Assembly: GCA_035235625.1 (NCBI GenBank)
Contig: CP141144.1
Span: 40,918,014 to 40,982,013, forward strand
DNA length: 64,000 nucleotides
Reading direction: 5' to 3'
DNA from: Saururus chinensis
Lineage: Eukaryota; Streptophyta; Magnoliopsida; Piperales; Saururaceae
Positions 1 to 11,795 of the stretch are shown in pieces. The position numbers and the translations under genes were made by a program. Each line of letters starts with the position of its first letter. Positions within the stretch are counted from its first letter, which is position 1. The notes beneath the pieces were generated by a model, which made no database searches, was not told the DNA's origin, and worked only from the letters and a program-made list of their open reading frames with translations.

Positions 1-2984
1 GAACAAAAGAGGACTTTAACACTGAACTAGTCCATAGTCTAATACCTACATACTTAGAATATTGAGCTCACACATATGGCTTGAATTAGAAAGTCTTAAA
101 CATGTCTAAAAACATAAGAGTTATACGAGTCTGAAACAAGAACCACCATACATGATGTTTCTATTATCATAACAGAGTAAATAAGAAAATAAAGTCTAGA
201 GGCATCTATGCCGACTCTAAAGCTCTCCCCATCGTTCCTCATGCAAAGGATCCTGCTCAACTGCATGTCGCACCATGCAGCCTCAAATCGAAAACATAGA
301 AAGTGGGGTGAATAAAACTCAGTAAGGTTTTAAATACTATAATGGTAAATCAGGAAAAAAAATAACCACGACATATCAACATGGTCCATCAGATCTACAT
401 ATCATATGACATCTCATTTCTAATTACTTTCCTTACCCTAACCATACTTAACATAAAACAATTACCATGCATGCAAATATCTCAAACATACTATACATAT
501 CTACCCACAACCATTCTCCTTCAAAACTTTCAACCTGCATGACACGTGTCTCCAACACACAATCATATCATGCATATCCATAACTATTAACCTACATAAG
601 AAGTGTCTCTACCACACAATCATATTATGCATATTCATCACAATTAACCCGCATGAGAAGTATCTCTACCACACAATCATATCATGCATAATCATAATCT
701 ATCAACCTACATATCAAGTGTCTCTAACACACAATTGTAACCATGAAAGTTTATAAAATAACCCTACTTAATCAGCCAAAGCTTAAGCAGTCTCTACTCA
801 CTCCAAACAATCGCCAATTGAAAAGTCTGAAGGAATTACGTAATTTGGGTAAATTTCCTAATAGAGAAGAATACCCCTTAGTAAGTCAGTGCACTCGACT
901 ATGTTAGCCTAGATTCTCAGTGTCTAGATGGTCTCAATAGTTTTATTCTCCTTATATCATTGTCACTCTTGTCAACCCGGGGAGGAAAACCCATCCTCAA
1001 GGGATGTAAAACCCAATCCTTTCGAACATAAAACCAAATTTACAAGCCTTCGATCGATTAATTCGGCAAACAATATCACACAATTGCATCCAATCGATCA
1101 ACATGGCTAATCTCGATAAAATCTCATTCGTGAATCAATCTCATGATGCATGAAACATGGTACATATGTGAGTAATTACTACATAAATTCTAATTCATGA
1201 AACGTGCTCCCCATCAGCCATATGTGCATCATTTCTAATCATAAGCTTGAACAATCACCATAATTACCCCCCACATGTGTGTATACATGGTAGAAATATT
1301 TCATTCTAAGCATATAAACATGCTTTATAAACATCTCATTAATATACTACACACATGTTATTTAACATTTAATTATGGTTCTTACTAAAATCATGAGTGA
1401 ACACCATCGAAAAACACAATTCACATCAAGTGCAATCTCATGCCAGACTTAAGTAAACATAGTCATTACCACACTTATAACTAAACATGGCATCATCATT
1501 CACCCATAATTTGATCATTATATGTGAAAACATACAAGTTCATTCTCAAGCTATAACCTTGTTGGAATCATAATCAAAATATGAGAAACTGTTTACCATG
1601 GATTCAAGACAAGAATTTATAACATGCTTAACCGAATAACAAGTAATTCACATGATACTTAGATATTCATCATAGTTTCCAACATCAAATTCATACCCTT
1701 CCAGTAGTTTTACCAAGCATAAATTACTCATCATAAACATAAGAAATGGTACTTAAGGATAAACACTCAAAAATAAGTAAAATAACCAAAATAGCTAAAC
1801 TGCTGTGTTGGAGTTTGAACACCTTGTAGGGCCGTTCGAATGGACCATTCGATCGGCTTGCATGGCCATTCTATCGTCATAACGGCAATTTTGTTTGTCT
1901 TCTCCACTTTGAATTCAAAATCAAAACTTCACATGAACATCTCAAACCTTCAAATCTCACCCCAAACACCATAATAATGAAATCCATGCTTAGGATATAG
2001 TAAATCCATTCATTTACAACCAAAAACACTAAGAAATTACAAGAAATATTAAGTTTTTCTAAATCTGCCATTAAAAATCAACTCCATAGAAACCCACATA
2101 AAACTCCATTAAACATCAAATATGAAATCACAAATCTATTTAGGACAAAATCTCTTAGATTCATTGACTTTCTTGACTTGAAATTGATGCTCCAACACAT
2201 CCAAATCCTACCCAAAAAAGGGTTTTTGTTAATATTTACATAAATTCGATTAAAACACCTAAATCTCTTAAAAACTCATAGATCTAGGGTTTAATGAGTT
2301 CAAAAATAAAATTCCTTTATAAGGGTTTGAAATAGAGATTCAAATCAGTAGCTTTTTGAGTAGAAATCAAGATTAGACCTTGGGCAAAAGAAGATATTTA
2401 GAAAATTTAGGAGAAACCTTAAGAAACTAGTGAAAGATTAGGCTAATATTTACCTTAATCACATTTTTTTCTTTGCAAATGGGGATTAGGACTCTTAAGC
2501 TCTAGATTCTAGCCCTTCTTAATTGGAAAAATGGCTGAGTCATTCTATTTATAGTAGGCTTTGGGGTAAACCTAATAAATAGGTGGGGTATAAATAAAAT
2601 TTAACACTAAAAATAAAAATAAAAATAAAAACTTGCTTTTTTTAAATCTAAATTGATGTCTAAAAATTTTGAAACATTTAAATACTATATTAAGATGCTT
2701 TTTGGCTTATTTGGAACCTAACATACCAATTTCACACATGGGCCCATGGCGGTTCCTGCCCCCTAACTTTTCGAAAAAAATAGTCAAAAACTCTAAAAAT
2801 TCCATAAAAAATCAGATTGACTTATCTTAACATAAAAACCCTCAAAGTGAAGAAAATTTTGATTAAAACCTTTATTAGCCACCTTAAATTTGAAAATATG
2901 TCAAAACCGATCAAAGTTAACATTAAACCACACAATACATACTAAATTAAATAAAATGAACCAATTTGAGTTAGGGATCTTACA
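1..2984 (-). mobile_element. long LTR, Ty3/gypsy type (cut by window edge)
   Basis: Read on the minus strand, this stretch starts TGTAAGATCC at 2984 and resembles the solo LTR at 51383-54766. It has the same ~57-bp tandem block, the same GTTCGAA-CGGCC type motif near 1830-1870, and the same ACTCAGTAAG/CACCC box near 300-330. Its far end, expected to read ..GTGACA, lies beyond base 1, so about 300-400 bases are probably missing. No gag or pol sequence is visible. The family call (Tekay/Del-like chromovirus, known for long LTRs) is inferred from LTR length and ends only. Open frames inside it are not genes. Confidence 0.7.
532..737. repeat. 57-58-bp tandem repeat inside the LTR
   Basis: Units begin with AACCTGCAT-like words at 532, 589, 646 and 704 and share CACACAATCATAT cores, giving about 3.6 diverged copies. 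The reverse-complement counterpart is the tandem block at 53878-54099 in the other long LTR, so the array is a property of the LTR family. Confidence 0.85.
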
Positions 2985-3029
2985 ATGTTGGACCAGGGCA
3001 TAGGCTTGGGCCCATTTTGGTTCACATTA

Positions 3030-3725
3030 TTGATAAGTATGAAATATATAACTATTTTATATGCCTTTTTACCTTATTTGTTAGTATATATTAAGTTAAT
3101 TTAGAGTTAGTTATAGTTTATTTAGATTAAGATAGAAATTAGTATTTTAGTTTAATTATTAATAATTTTGTAGTTATTAGTAGTTTAGATATGTATTTAA
3201 ATTAAGTTGGAATTTTAGTTATATTCTACATGTCTAAAGTATGATATTTTATATTTTATAGGTAAAGTACGCTTATCGAAGTACTTAGACGATGTTTGGA
3301 ATAATTCAAAATAGTTTTGACATGCTTTAAAATGATTTGGACAACTTTTCGGAGTTATAAACAAGTTGGAAACTAATATGGACATGAAGAAAAATTTAGT
3401 GAACAGAACATAAACTGTCCAGGAAAACTGTCCAAGAAAACAATTTTGAATTATTCCAAACATCGTCCAAGTACTTTGATAAGCGCACTTTACCTATAAA
3501 ATATAAAATATCATACTTTAGACATGTAGAATATAACTAAAATTCTAACTTAATTTAAATACATATCTAAACTACTAATAACTACAAAATTATTAATAAT
3601 TAAACTAAAATACTAATTTCTATCATAATCTAAATAAACTATAACTAACTCTAAATTAACTTAATATATACTAACAAATAAGGTAAAAAGGCATATAAAA
3701 TAGATATACATTTCATACTTATCAA
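3030..3725. mobile_element. foldback MITE with ~283-bp arms
   Basis: The sequence from 3030 (TTGATAAGTATGAAAT) to about 3312 is repeated in near-perfect reverse complement from about 3443 to 3725, around a ~130-base loop. It is flanked by TTA at 3027-3029 and 3726-3728, a 3-bp TWA duplication as made by PIF/Harbinger transposases. Excising it restores the copia LTR. No transposase is encoded; the superfamily call rests on the 3-bp duplication alone. Confidence 0.85.
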
Positions 3726-3772
3726 TTATTCATTGTTAGGGTGTGCCAGTACTGGCCACGGGTCAAGGTTAG

Positions 3773-6700
3773 TGTAATATCCCAGATTTTTCCTAGGTTT
3801 CAAAATTTTAATACTTGGAAAATAGGGTGTTTGGTTCCTTAAAATTATTGGTAGAATAACTTCCTAACTAGATAGAATTTCAGGCTAATTAGAAAATAGA
3901 CAGATAAAGCTTTGAAATGCTACAAAGAACGTGCGAATTAGAGTCCGGATGATAAAGGTATGACTGTTCGAAGTTAAACATATCGTATAGGGCCTGTTTA
4001 CCCGATTTAGACGCGTATTTGGCCCATTTAAGTCATCTTAAGGGCCAAATTAATTAATGTGATAAAATTAATTGTTAGAGGCCCAATTAGGTTGCCTAAT
4101 CGAGGAGGCTTGGCCCAAATTCTAATAATCTTTATGCTTATAAAAAGGCTTATTAGGGTTTAACAGGGGGAGCTCTTTGGGCCAAAGAGGGTGTTGAAGT
4201 CGGTGGACAGCAAGGCTCTAGTAGAAGTGGATAGCAAGGCTCCAACGGCAGTGGATCGATGACAAACCGGCATTTAAGGCAGGATCATTTTATTTAGTAA
4301 ATTGGGATGTAAATTGTGTTATTGGCGAGTTTTGTAATTTACATAGAATAATTTCAGCAATTACTATAATTTTTGTTGTCACTATTTGTCATATTTATGA
4401 TGAATAGTATTCTTTACAGTCATTGTTCCCATAATTATGAGAAATAGTAAATCTACAGAGTGTATTTTAGTTATGCTAACCAGCCAGCCGGTCTTTTTCA
4501 CTAGACGAAAGTAATCTCTTTCCGGCCAAAAAACTTCGGCCACTGGATATAGTCGTTGGGCAAAAATGGAGGGGGAAAAATGTACTGGCCACATCGGCCC
4601 TAGCCCTAGTAGTGGCGGCTTCTCAACACAATTTTAAAAAAAAGGAAAAGGATGGCCATTGACCGCCGGCCGGCCATCGGTTGGCAGTGAGCCTGATGCC
4701 ATCAGAATTGCCACTTAGCAGCAATTCGATTATCCCCGGTTGTCACCTTGCTGTGGTGGCCAGAGGCCTGTTGGCCTCTGAACGGCAACAAAGAAGACTA
4801 CCCATGCGGGTCATCATCGTCATCGCTAGACTAGGTCGGGTTACTAAACCCAATTTGGTCCGGCTAAAAAAAAATTCTCACACTCTCTAAACTAAGTCCA
4901 GTTCAGTAAGTTAGAGTAGTCAGAAAAGTTTTTAAAAAATTACAATTGACTATAAAAGTATGTCGAGTGTTATGACCAAGTTTTAGAGAGGGGGAAAATC
5001 GCAAAGGATTAAAATTGACTAATTTACCCTTGTGAGTTAAAGTGTAGAATAATGATTAATGACTGAACTTTGGGGTTCCGATTCTGGGGCCTATGAGTGG
5101 ATTCAAAAATTGAGAAAAATCTCAATGAGATTTTAATGTGTATCCTAAATTTTGACCAAGCCACAAGTTAGGAAAAAATCACAATAAATCGATATTTAAC
5201 TATTTTACCCCTAGGGTTAAGGTAAGACAGTTAATTGAACTGGGGTCAGTTCAAGGGGTTTACGACCCCGTTAAATAGCAAGAAAATGACCTCGGCTTCA
5301 TAGCATCAAGGTGTATGCCTAAGATTATTTTTAGACCCATTAGGATTCAGGGAAGCCCTAAACAAAAAGACAGAAATACCATTGAGTAGACTGGCCCGCA
5401 TTCGCGTAAATGAAATTAACAGGCCAATGTGATACTAAAACCTTTAAAGAGGTCACAGACTTACCCGAGAATGGAGATGACCATATCCAATATTGAATAA
5501 TTACCTTAATACCCTTAGGTGCATTATGACCCATTTTCATAAAAGTTTAATAAGTTAACCCAATGAGGGTTAGGGCATGAGAGTGCGAACATTTCTAATA
5601 TTATTGTTGAATTTGGTTATTGATATTACGATATGCTTGGGTGAGAACACCTAATCAAGATAAAGACTACAATACCTCATAGGGGTCTGGGACTAGTTCA
5701 TAGAGTGAACAAAGCCTCTAACCTGACAATTTGCCTTGGTTGACAAACTAATGACAGTTTTGAGTTTTAAACCCTTGTCTAGAAGGGACTAATAGGGTTT
5801 GGGATAGTCATTTAGAATCATGGCTTAATGATGAGTAAGATAGGGTTCAAAATAGTTTCTTAAGTCTTAGCTCTATTGAGGAGCTGCTGATTTGACCGTG
5901 TAGTTGCACCTCTTATTGGAGGGAGGTTTGCGTGAGCCGGGCTCACCACCGATCTATTGAGGGTCATTTAGTGTACATGCATTTGGATTAGCCGACATCC
6001 TATTTTTCTGCTTCTCCCGCCACTTCTGTTCATGTACAATTGTGGACTATGCTCTTCCACTCTAGTCAGGTCCTTTATAAGCTACAAGGGGTGATGGTAC
6101 TTTCTGGTGGATTCTAGGGACCCGGTAGATTCTAGGGTTTTTGTCATGGATTTACCTTTGAGGGTGGTCTATAGTGAGTGTATCATTTGTTACTTAGGTT
6201 GACATCTGATGAGTCTGCCTGTCATTGGGATTAGATGAGGATATTAATTATCAAACAATAGTTAGAGAGATAATTAATAACATTATTTGATATTGCTTGT
6301 TTAATGAGAACAAGTGGAACAATTAAAAGACTTGTATAAAATGTAGGTTGGTTAAAAATACTTAAATATTGTATGTGTGATGTTATGTTTATTAGGATAG
6401 TGTAATTTTTTAGACAGAATTATGTCTGGATCCGATCTTGTTAGAAACATTGAAGATGTTGTCTGATGAGCACATAGACAACTAACATCGGGTGATATTG
6501 ACCCGATATAAAAAATATTAATTAATACTTTTGTTCTTTTGAATGCTTCTCCAAGGGGAGGATATGTTTGTTTGTTGTTTAGCCTTGTTTGCTTGCAGGT
6601 TCTTTAGATGGGGACGTCACGAGATTAGGACATTGGTGGGCGTTTGAGGACGACATTGTACTAGTGGTATCTAGCTTCTTACTTATGCAATCTTGTAAGT

Positions 6701-6971
6701 AATTGTAATTACTAGCGTGAGAGTCAACTTTAGTCGGTTGTTTATTTTTAGACAGATGACAGACTTGTACTTAAAGGGTTAACCTGCTGTTTATTGAATT
6801 TTGACACGTGTAATAATATCATATGTTTTTATGTTTGTATTTGTGAACCCCAGTTATCATAAACTGGATATTTAATAGAATGGTATGTTTTGTATTTAAG
6901 AAAAAAAAAATTATTTTGATTTATCGCATGTCCTTTATTTAAAAAAGGTTTTAAAAATCCGGGTCATGACA
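3773..6971 (+). mobile_element. solo LTR (3.2 kb), Ty3/gypsy type
   Basis: This segment starts TGTAATATCCCAG and ends GGGTCATGACA. It is flanked by GTTAG (3768-3772) and ATTAG (6972-6976), a 5-bp target duplication with one mismatch. It sits inside the copia-type LTR 2986-7857, whose sequence resumes on both sides. No internal coding region is present. The long LTR and TGTAAT..GTCATGACA ends suit a Tekay/Del-like gypsy family (inference). The imperfect duplication suggests a fairly old insertion. Confidence 0.85.
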
Positions 6972-7869
6972 ATTAGTGTGGGTGGTCGAGTCGACCCTAT
7001 ATGAGCCATCTTGACACGAATTTGTATGGGACCTATATTTATCATATACACATACTAAGCATGTCAGTAGGATACGCATTAACACATTGTGAGGCCCAAC
7101 CCGTGGTTAGTGAGGGGTAGACCTTGTTGCGGACTTGGCCGTGTGTAGGGGGTCGAGGCCCCGCGGGCTCTATGGGACATAATCCGCTCCCATTGTGTGG
7201 TACCCTCTAACAATAAACCAGAAATTTCAATGGGAAAGCCCAACTTGTTAAGCCTATTTATAGCACAATTAAAGATGGATTAAGGGGGGTATTTAAGGGA
7301 TAAGAGAGAGAGAGAGGAGAAGCCCTAATTAGTTGGTGCGTCCCCCTTTCCTCTCTCACCCAATCCGCCCCCTTCTTCTCTCCTTGTTGCGGCCTCCCTC
7401 AAGATTTGGGAAAAATCTTGCTGGACGCTCCCTCTAATTCCTTCTCCTCCTTCTTTTGTCGAGGCAAACAAAAGGGATTATGTTCCTTGCTTATTTGGGT
7501 GTCAACATAGAGGCTTTGGTGCGTTTTCCTTATTGATTTTTCATCCAAGAGCAAGGTGGTAGAGAGATTAACACATAAGAGGTAAAATCTTCTTCTCTTC
7601 TTAGATTCTATTGTACTCGGATGATGGTGTAAAGATTGGAAGGTGTGCTGGGGGCTGATCAGCCCAAGGCGAGTATGTCCTTGTTCCCAAATTTTGTTTT
7701 TATTAATTGCATGCTCTAATTTAGATAGTATATTACTTATTGAATTGCAATTGTATGCATGTTTGTGTAGTTAATCGAATAAAAATTTGGTTTTTATGCC
7801 CCGCATCATCCCCAAGGCCCCGGGACTACTACGCTTCCGCTAGTCAGCCACTTTACATTTAATCCTCTA

Positions 7870-8232
7870 ATGCATGTGATTCTATGTGTTCTCCGCCAAG
7901 CCAACTTTTCTACAATTGTAAGAGTGGAAAATCATCCACTGGATATTTCTATGTGCATGCAATTTCAGACATTATTGGAGTCATTGATTCTCAGATGCAG
8001 GTCATTCTTTGTGTTCTCTGCAAGCTCGGGTTTCTACAATTGATTGTAGGAGTGGGAATTTATCCACTGGTTATTTCTGCAGTGCATGCAATTCCTGACA
8101 GTATTGGAGTCATTATTTCTCAGATGCATGTCATTATTGGTGTACTTCTCCGCCAAGCCAAATCTTGTACAAATTGATTGTAGGAGTGGAAATCATCCAC
8201 TGATATTGCTGCGGTGCATGCAACACTTTCCT
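7870..8232 (+). repeat. three ~125-bp tandem units
   Basis: Units start with ATGCATG/ATGCAGG words at 7870, 7995 and 8124. They share GTGTTCTC-CGCCAAGC, GTAGGAGTGG-AAT-ATCCACTG and GTGCATGCAA segments; the third is a little shortened. They lie between the end of the copia LTR and the first LINE-like sequence, so they could be 5'-UTR monomers of the LINE. Short open frames here are by-products of the repeat. Confidence 0.75.
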
Positions 8233-9683
8233 CTTTTACAATTGATTACTTCAGGCGTGTTCTGTTTCTCTTTTATGATGATCTATTCTATATTTATTAG
8301 AAAAGTGCTTGAATAACATCTTGATTCACACGTCCGAGCTCTACTTTATCATTGAGGCCCAAATCATGTGAGAATGATAAAATGAAGTATGAGAATGATG
8401 GCTATTCTCATCAATCTGCACGAGTAATTGCTGAAGGCTATGGGGTACCGAAGGTTGAGGCTCTGAGTTGGTGATATCTTGCACATAACTTACTTTCTGA
8501 GGAGATGGTCCGGCTCTCAAACCCCCAAGCTTCCATTATTCGCTTTCGACCTCCGGCAGATATTCTTGAAGTCATCACATTGAGCACTCCTTGTGATGGA
8601 AGTTTGTGATCGCACCAAAGCTACGCCAACTAAAGTGCAACATGCAGCAGCATTGGAGACTTTTATTGGGAGATCCTTTCCTTTCAACCGCTTCACCCAA
8701 CTCTGCGTGAAATTGTAAATTGCTGCTAATGCACCTCTTCCTCAAGGTATCATTTTAATGAGGCTGTCCAGATTAGCCAATTTCATCGATGTAGGGTTAA
8801 TTTTACTGACTTCTTGATGAACATGGAGGATGCTCCTCCTCCTTCTATTCGGATCCCCGGCCCCTCTGGCTCCTGTGATCAACCGAGCCGTGCTCGCTTG
8901 AGCCTCTGGGTCGAGACCCCTTTCTCGGTTAGCCTGTCTGTGCCACCTCACCTGACTTGCCGCCCCCCTCCACACAGATGGCTCCCCCATATGCCATATG
9001 CATCGGCAACGTCTACTGATCGGGGCAAGGCTATTGTCAATGGACCTAGCTTTCCAGTTTCCCCTGGGTTTTGGTGGGCTTAAATTTTCTTTGGGTATTC
9101 ACATATTAGACTTTAGTGCTACTGGTTGTAAGAGGAAAAGCTTGAATCTGAGGCCATTTGTTGTCCCTGGAGACTTATTCCATACTATTGATGCAGTCAA
9201 GAGGCTTGAAGCCGTCTACATTTTGGGCTCTCCTCCTCTGCCCGCCTGTGGCTGCAACTGCTCCTACGTCCATGACATCGGAGACAAAGACGCCTTTGGG
9301 ATGGCATTGGAATCTCCTGTGATTTTTGTGTTTATCGCGAACTCTTGGTTTTCCCACTCGTCTCCCTCCGGTTATATCTTGTTGTTTTGAATGGCTCTTG
9401 CCAATTTTGATTTAAAAAATACTATTTTCGAACTGTAATGGTCTAAGAGCCCAAAGCTCATCTAGTAAAATTGGTTCGTGATAATTGTCTTCAAGTTTAT
9501 TACTTTCGGAATATTTTAATAAAACAAGGCACCACACAAAATATTAGTTGCAGGGATGGCACAGCTATCTTGAAATACCCTCTATAAATCATAAAGTGGG
9601 ATTGTCTATGCTATGGGAGGACCCCATCCAGATTAATATATTGACGTCTTCTACATGGTTTATTCACTGTCAAGCACAAGAAT

Positions 9684-10085
9684 ATGGAAAGAGTTTTATC
9701 TTTTCTTCTATACATGCTTCTTTCATATCATTTATCCAAGAGTTCCAATAGCAAATTTTCCAGGTTTTCCAGCGGTCAGCTTCCACTCCATGGTTATTAT
9801 GTAGAGATTTTAATGTTGTTACACAAAATACAGGTAGGTTTGGGGGCAAACCAATTAACTTTAAAACATTTTTCTCTATTCAATAAGCTTCTTTCCTCTT
9901 GTAGCTTGCAAGAAGTGGCCTTTTTGGGGCCTCGATTCACCTGGACTAATCACCAACAGGGCCACAAGAAGATATTAGAGAGAATAGATAAAGCATTCGT
10001 GTCTCAACATTGGGCCAAGAACTTCCCCTCAACGACTATTAGAAATTTCCCTATAATTGCATCAGATCATGCCGCTCTCCTTTGA
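9684..10085 (+). pseudogene. LINE endonuclease domain, C-terminal part
   Basis: This 133-residue open frame carries the C-terminal half of an L1 APE-type endonuclease: FLGPRFTWTNHQQGHKKILE at about residues 83-102, then ERIDKAF and the catalytic-region motif SDHAALL at the end. In the family this enzyme nicks target DNA to prime reverse transcription. The N-terminal half is present upstream only as broken frames; a degraded FxNCNGLR-like start is seen near 9428. It cannot work as it stands because frame and Met are chance openings in a decayed ORF2. Confidence 0.85.
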
Positions 10086-10389
10086 TTAACAACTCAAGTC
10101 TCTCCATTTCGGCATCCTTCCGATTTATGGCCTTTTGGACACAGGTAAGTGGGCACGACAAAATCATTAAAACTGCATAGACAGGTGATGTACAAGATTC
10201 TCCTTCATTTGCCTTTCACAAAAAGCTTCACTTTACTCATACACAGCTCCGGACATGGAACAAGACTTCTATAGGGGATTTAAATAGTTGGCTGCATCCA
10301 CATATACCCAGCTATGTAATATATCTGAAAAGGCCCAATACTTGCGAGACCCTCATTTACTTCGACTTCAGCACTCGCCCACTAATAAA

Positions 10390-11795
10390 TAAAATCTTCT
10401 CTTTCATTTCCAGGAGAGCATATGGGCTGAAAGTAGGTGATCTTAATACAAAATATTTTCATCGACCTTGGTAAACTGGCTTTTGCCTATTCTCAAGTGA
10501 ATTATTGTCTCATATCAATAAGCATTTATTAAAGGACAGTCAAGTGGAGTTTTCTAAAATGTGTCTTGCTTAGATTGGGCTTTCACCAAAACTTTATGCA
10601 AAAAATAATGTTCTATATTTCTACTGTCTCATATATGATTTTTGTTAATGGAAGTTCAGGTTTAGTCATATTTCTACAGGGTGGCCTCCGACAAGGCGAC
10701 TCTCTATCCCCATATGGCCATATCTTTTCATTATCATCCAACAAGTTCATTCGTTGATGCTTGTGGATGCTCATGCACCTCGAGCCATGGATGGGATCAA
10801 GATTACACTGAGCTTCCCACCAGTTGATCATTTAATGGATGCTTATGATCTAATGTTATTCCTCATAGCCAAGAAAAAGGGCTGTAAAGAAGCTCTCCCT
10901 CGTCGTAATCTTTTTTGCCATGCTTCAGGATTTGAAACCAATTCTGCTAAAGCCAGGATGCAGTGTAGTCAGAATGTGGCTAGTTTATATGATTGCAAAA
11001 CTCCGAGACTTACTTGTTGTCGGTGGCCCATTGGGTTTATCCAAATATCTTGGGGTTCCGCTAGTTAAAAGCCAGCTCTCAAAAGAGCATTGTTCTGATC
11101 TCCTTAGGGTATACGCAAAATTAGCGGGATGGAAAGGGCAACTTCTTAGCCAGGTAGTTCGTACTAGGACAACTTCTTAGACAGGTAGTTCGTACTACTC
11201 TCATTCAATCTACTCTTTCTACCATGCCAATCCATTTCATGTCTATTCATAAATTCCAGTTTCTATTCCTTATGAACTTGACCAAATTGCCCATAACTTC
11301 TTTTCGACCCCTTCAGAGATATGTTCATTTCACCCTATTTGTTGCCATGTTGGAAACGTATATGTAAACCTAAGAAGCAAGGTGGCTTGGGGTAAGGTCG
11401 ATCTTGCAGCCTGAATGACGCCTTCCTACTGAAAGGCTTGGGAGTAGCTTATCAAGAAAGACTCCTTATGGTTACATGCCATAGCTTGAAAACTCATGCA
11501 TGTTGGTGGAATTATAAATACTTGTTATTATCTACAGGCATCTGCAACATGAAAAACTCTTATTGAACTCGTACCTTATTTGTAGAAGAATATTGCTTGG
11601 CAAGTGATGAATGGCAATTCTATCCGTATTTTTCATTATTTATGGGTTATCATGGGTGAAATTATTCCCTATAATCCTTGTGCATCTACTGAAGCGACCG
11701 TAGATATCCTCATCTCACAAGATACATGTCAATGGAATTTTGAGCTGATCTCCCAGATTTGGCATGATGATATAACTTTTGGTCATGAAAGCAAA
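10390..11795 (+). pseudogene. LINE reverse transcriptase and zf-RVT remnants
   Basis: The successive frames hold RT motifs of L1 ORF2: an ISTVSYMIFVNGSS and GGLRQGDSLSPY block (10600-10715; RQGDPLSP is the family motif), then a decayed box at about 10755-10890 (AYDLMLF in place of YADD), then SKYLGVPLVKSQLS and LAGWKGQLLSQ (10990-11160). Further on are KPKKQGGLG-like and ISQIWHDDI remnants (11350-11780) typical of the region before zf-RVT. Several frame changes break the domain. The YADD-equivalent reads YDLM, which is not catalytic. Confidence 0.8.

Larger units (their letters stand above)
2986..7857 (+). mobile_element. copia-type solo LTR, split by two later insertions
   Basis: The LTR starts TGTTGGACCAGGGC at 2986 and ends AGCCACTTTACA at 7857. 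Both ends, and the middle (CACATTGTG-GGCCCA, GGCTTGGCCGTGTG), match the LTR of the copia element at 59017-60087, which lies in the opposite orientation. Without the insertions at 3030-3725 and 3773-6971 it would be about 970 bases, against 1071 for its relative. No primer-binding site follows and no polypurine tract precedes it, so it looks like a solo LTR. The flanks TACAA and TTTAA are at best a weak target duplication. It is an old copy, older than both insertions. Confidence 0.8.

Noticed and set aside
3215-3463. 82-residue minus-strand frame
   Set aside because: It spans the loop and arm ends of the foldback MITE, with no protein-like features.
8742-9390. Overlapping open frames of 80-130 residues on both strands
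   Set aside because: Local GC richness opens all frames. At best one covers the decayed LINE ORF1, and I could not identify a domain.
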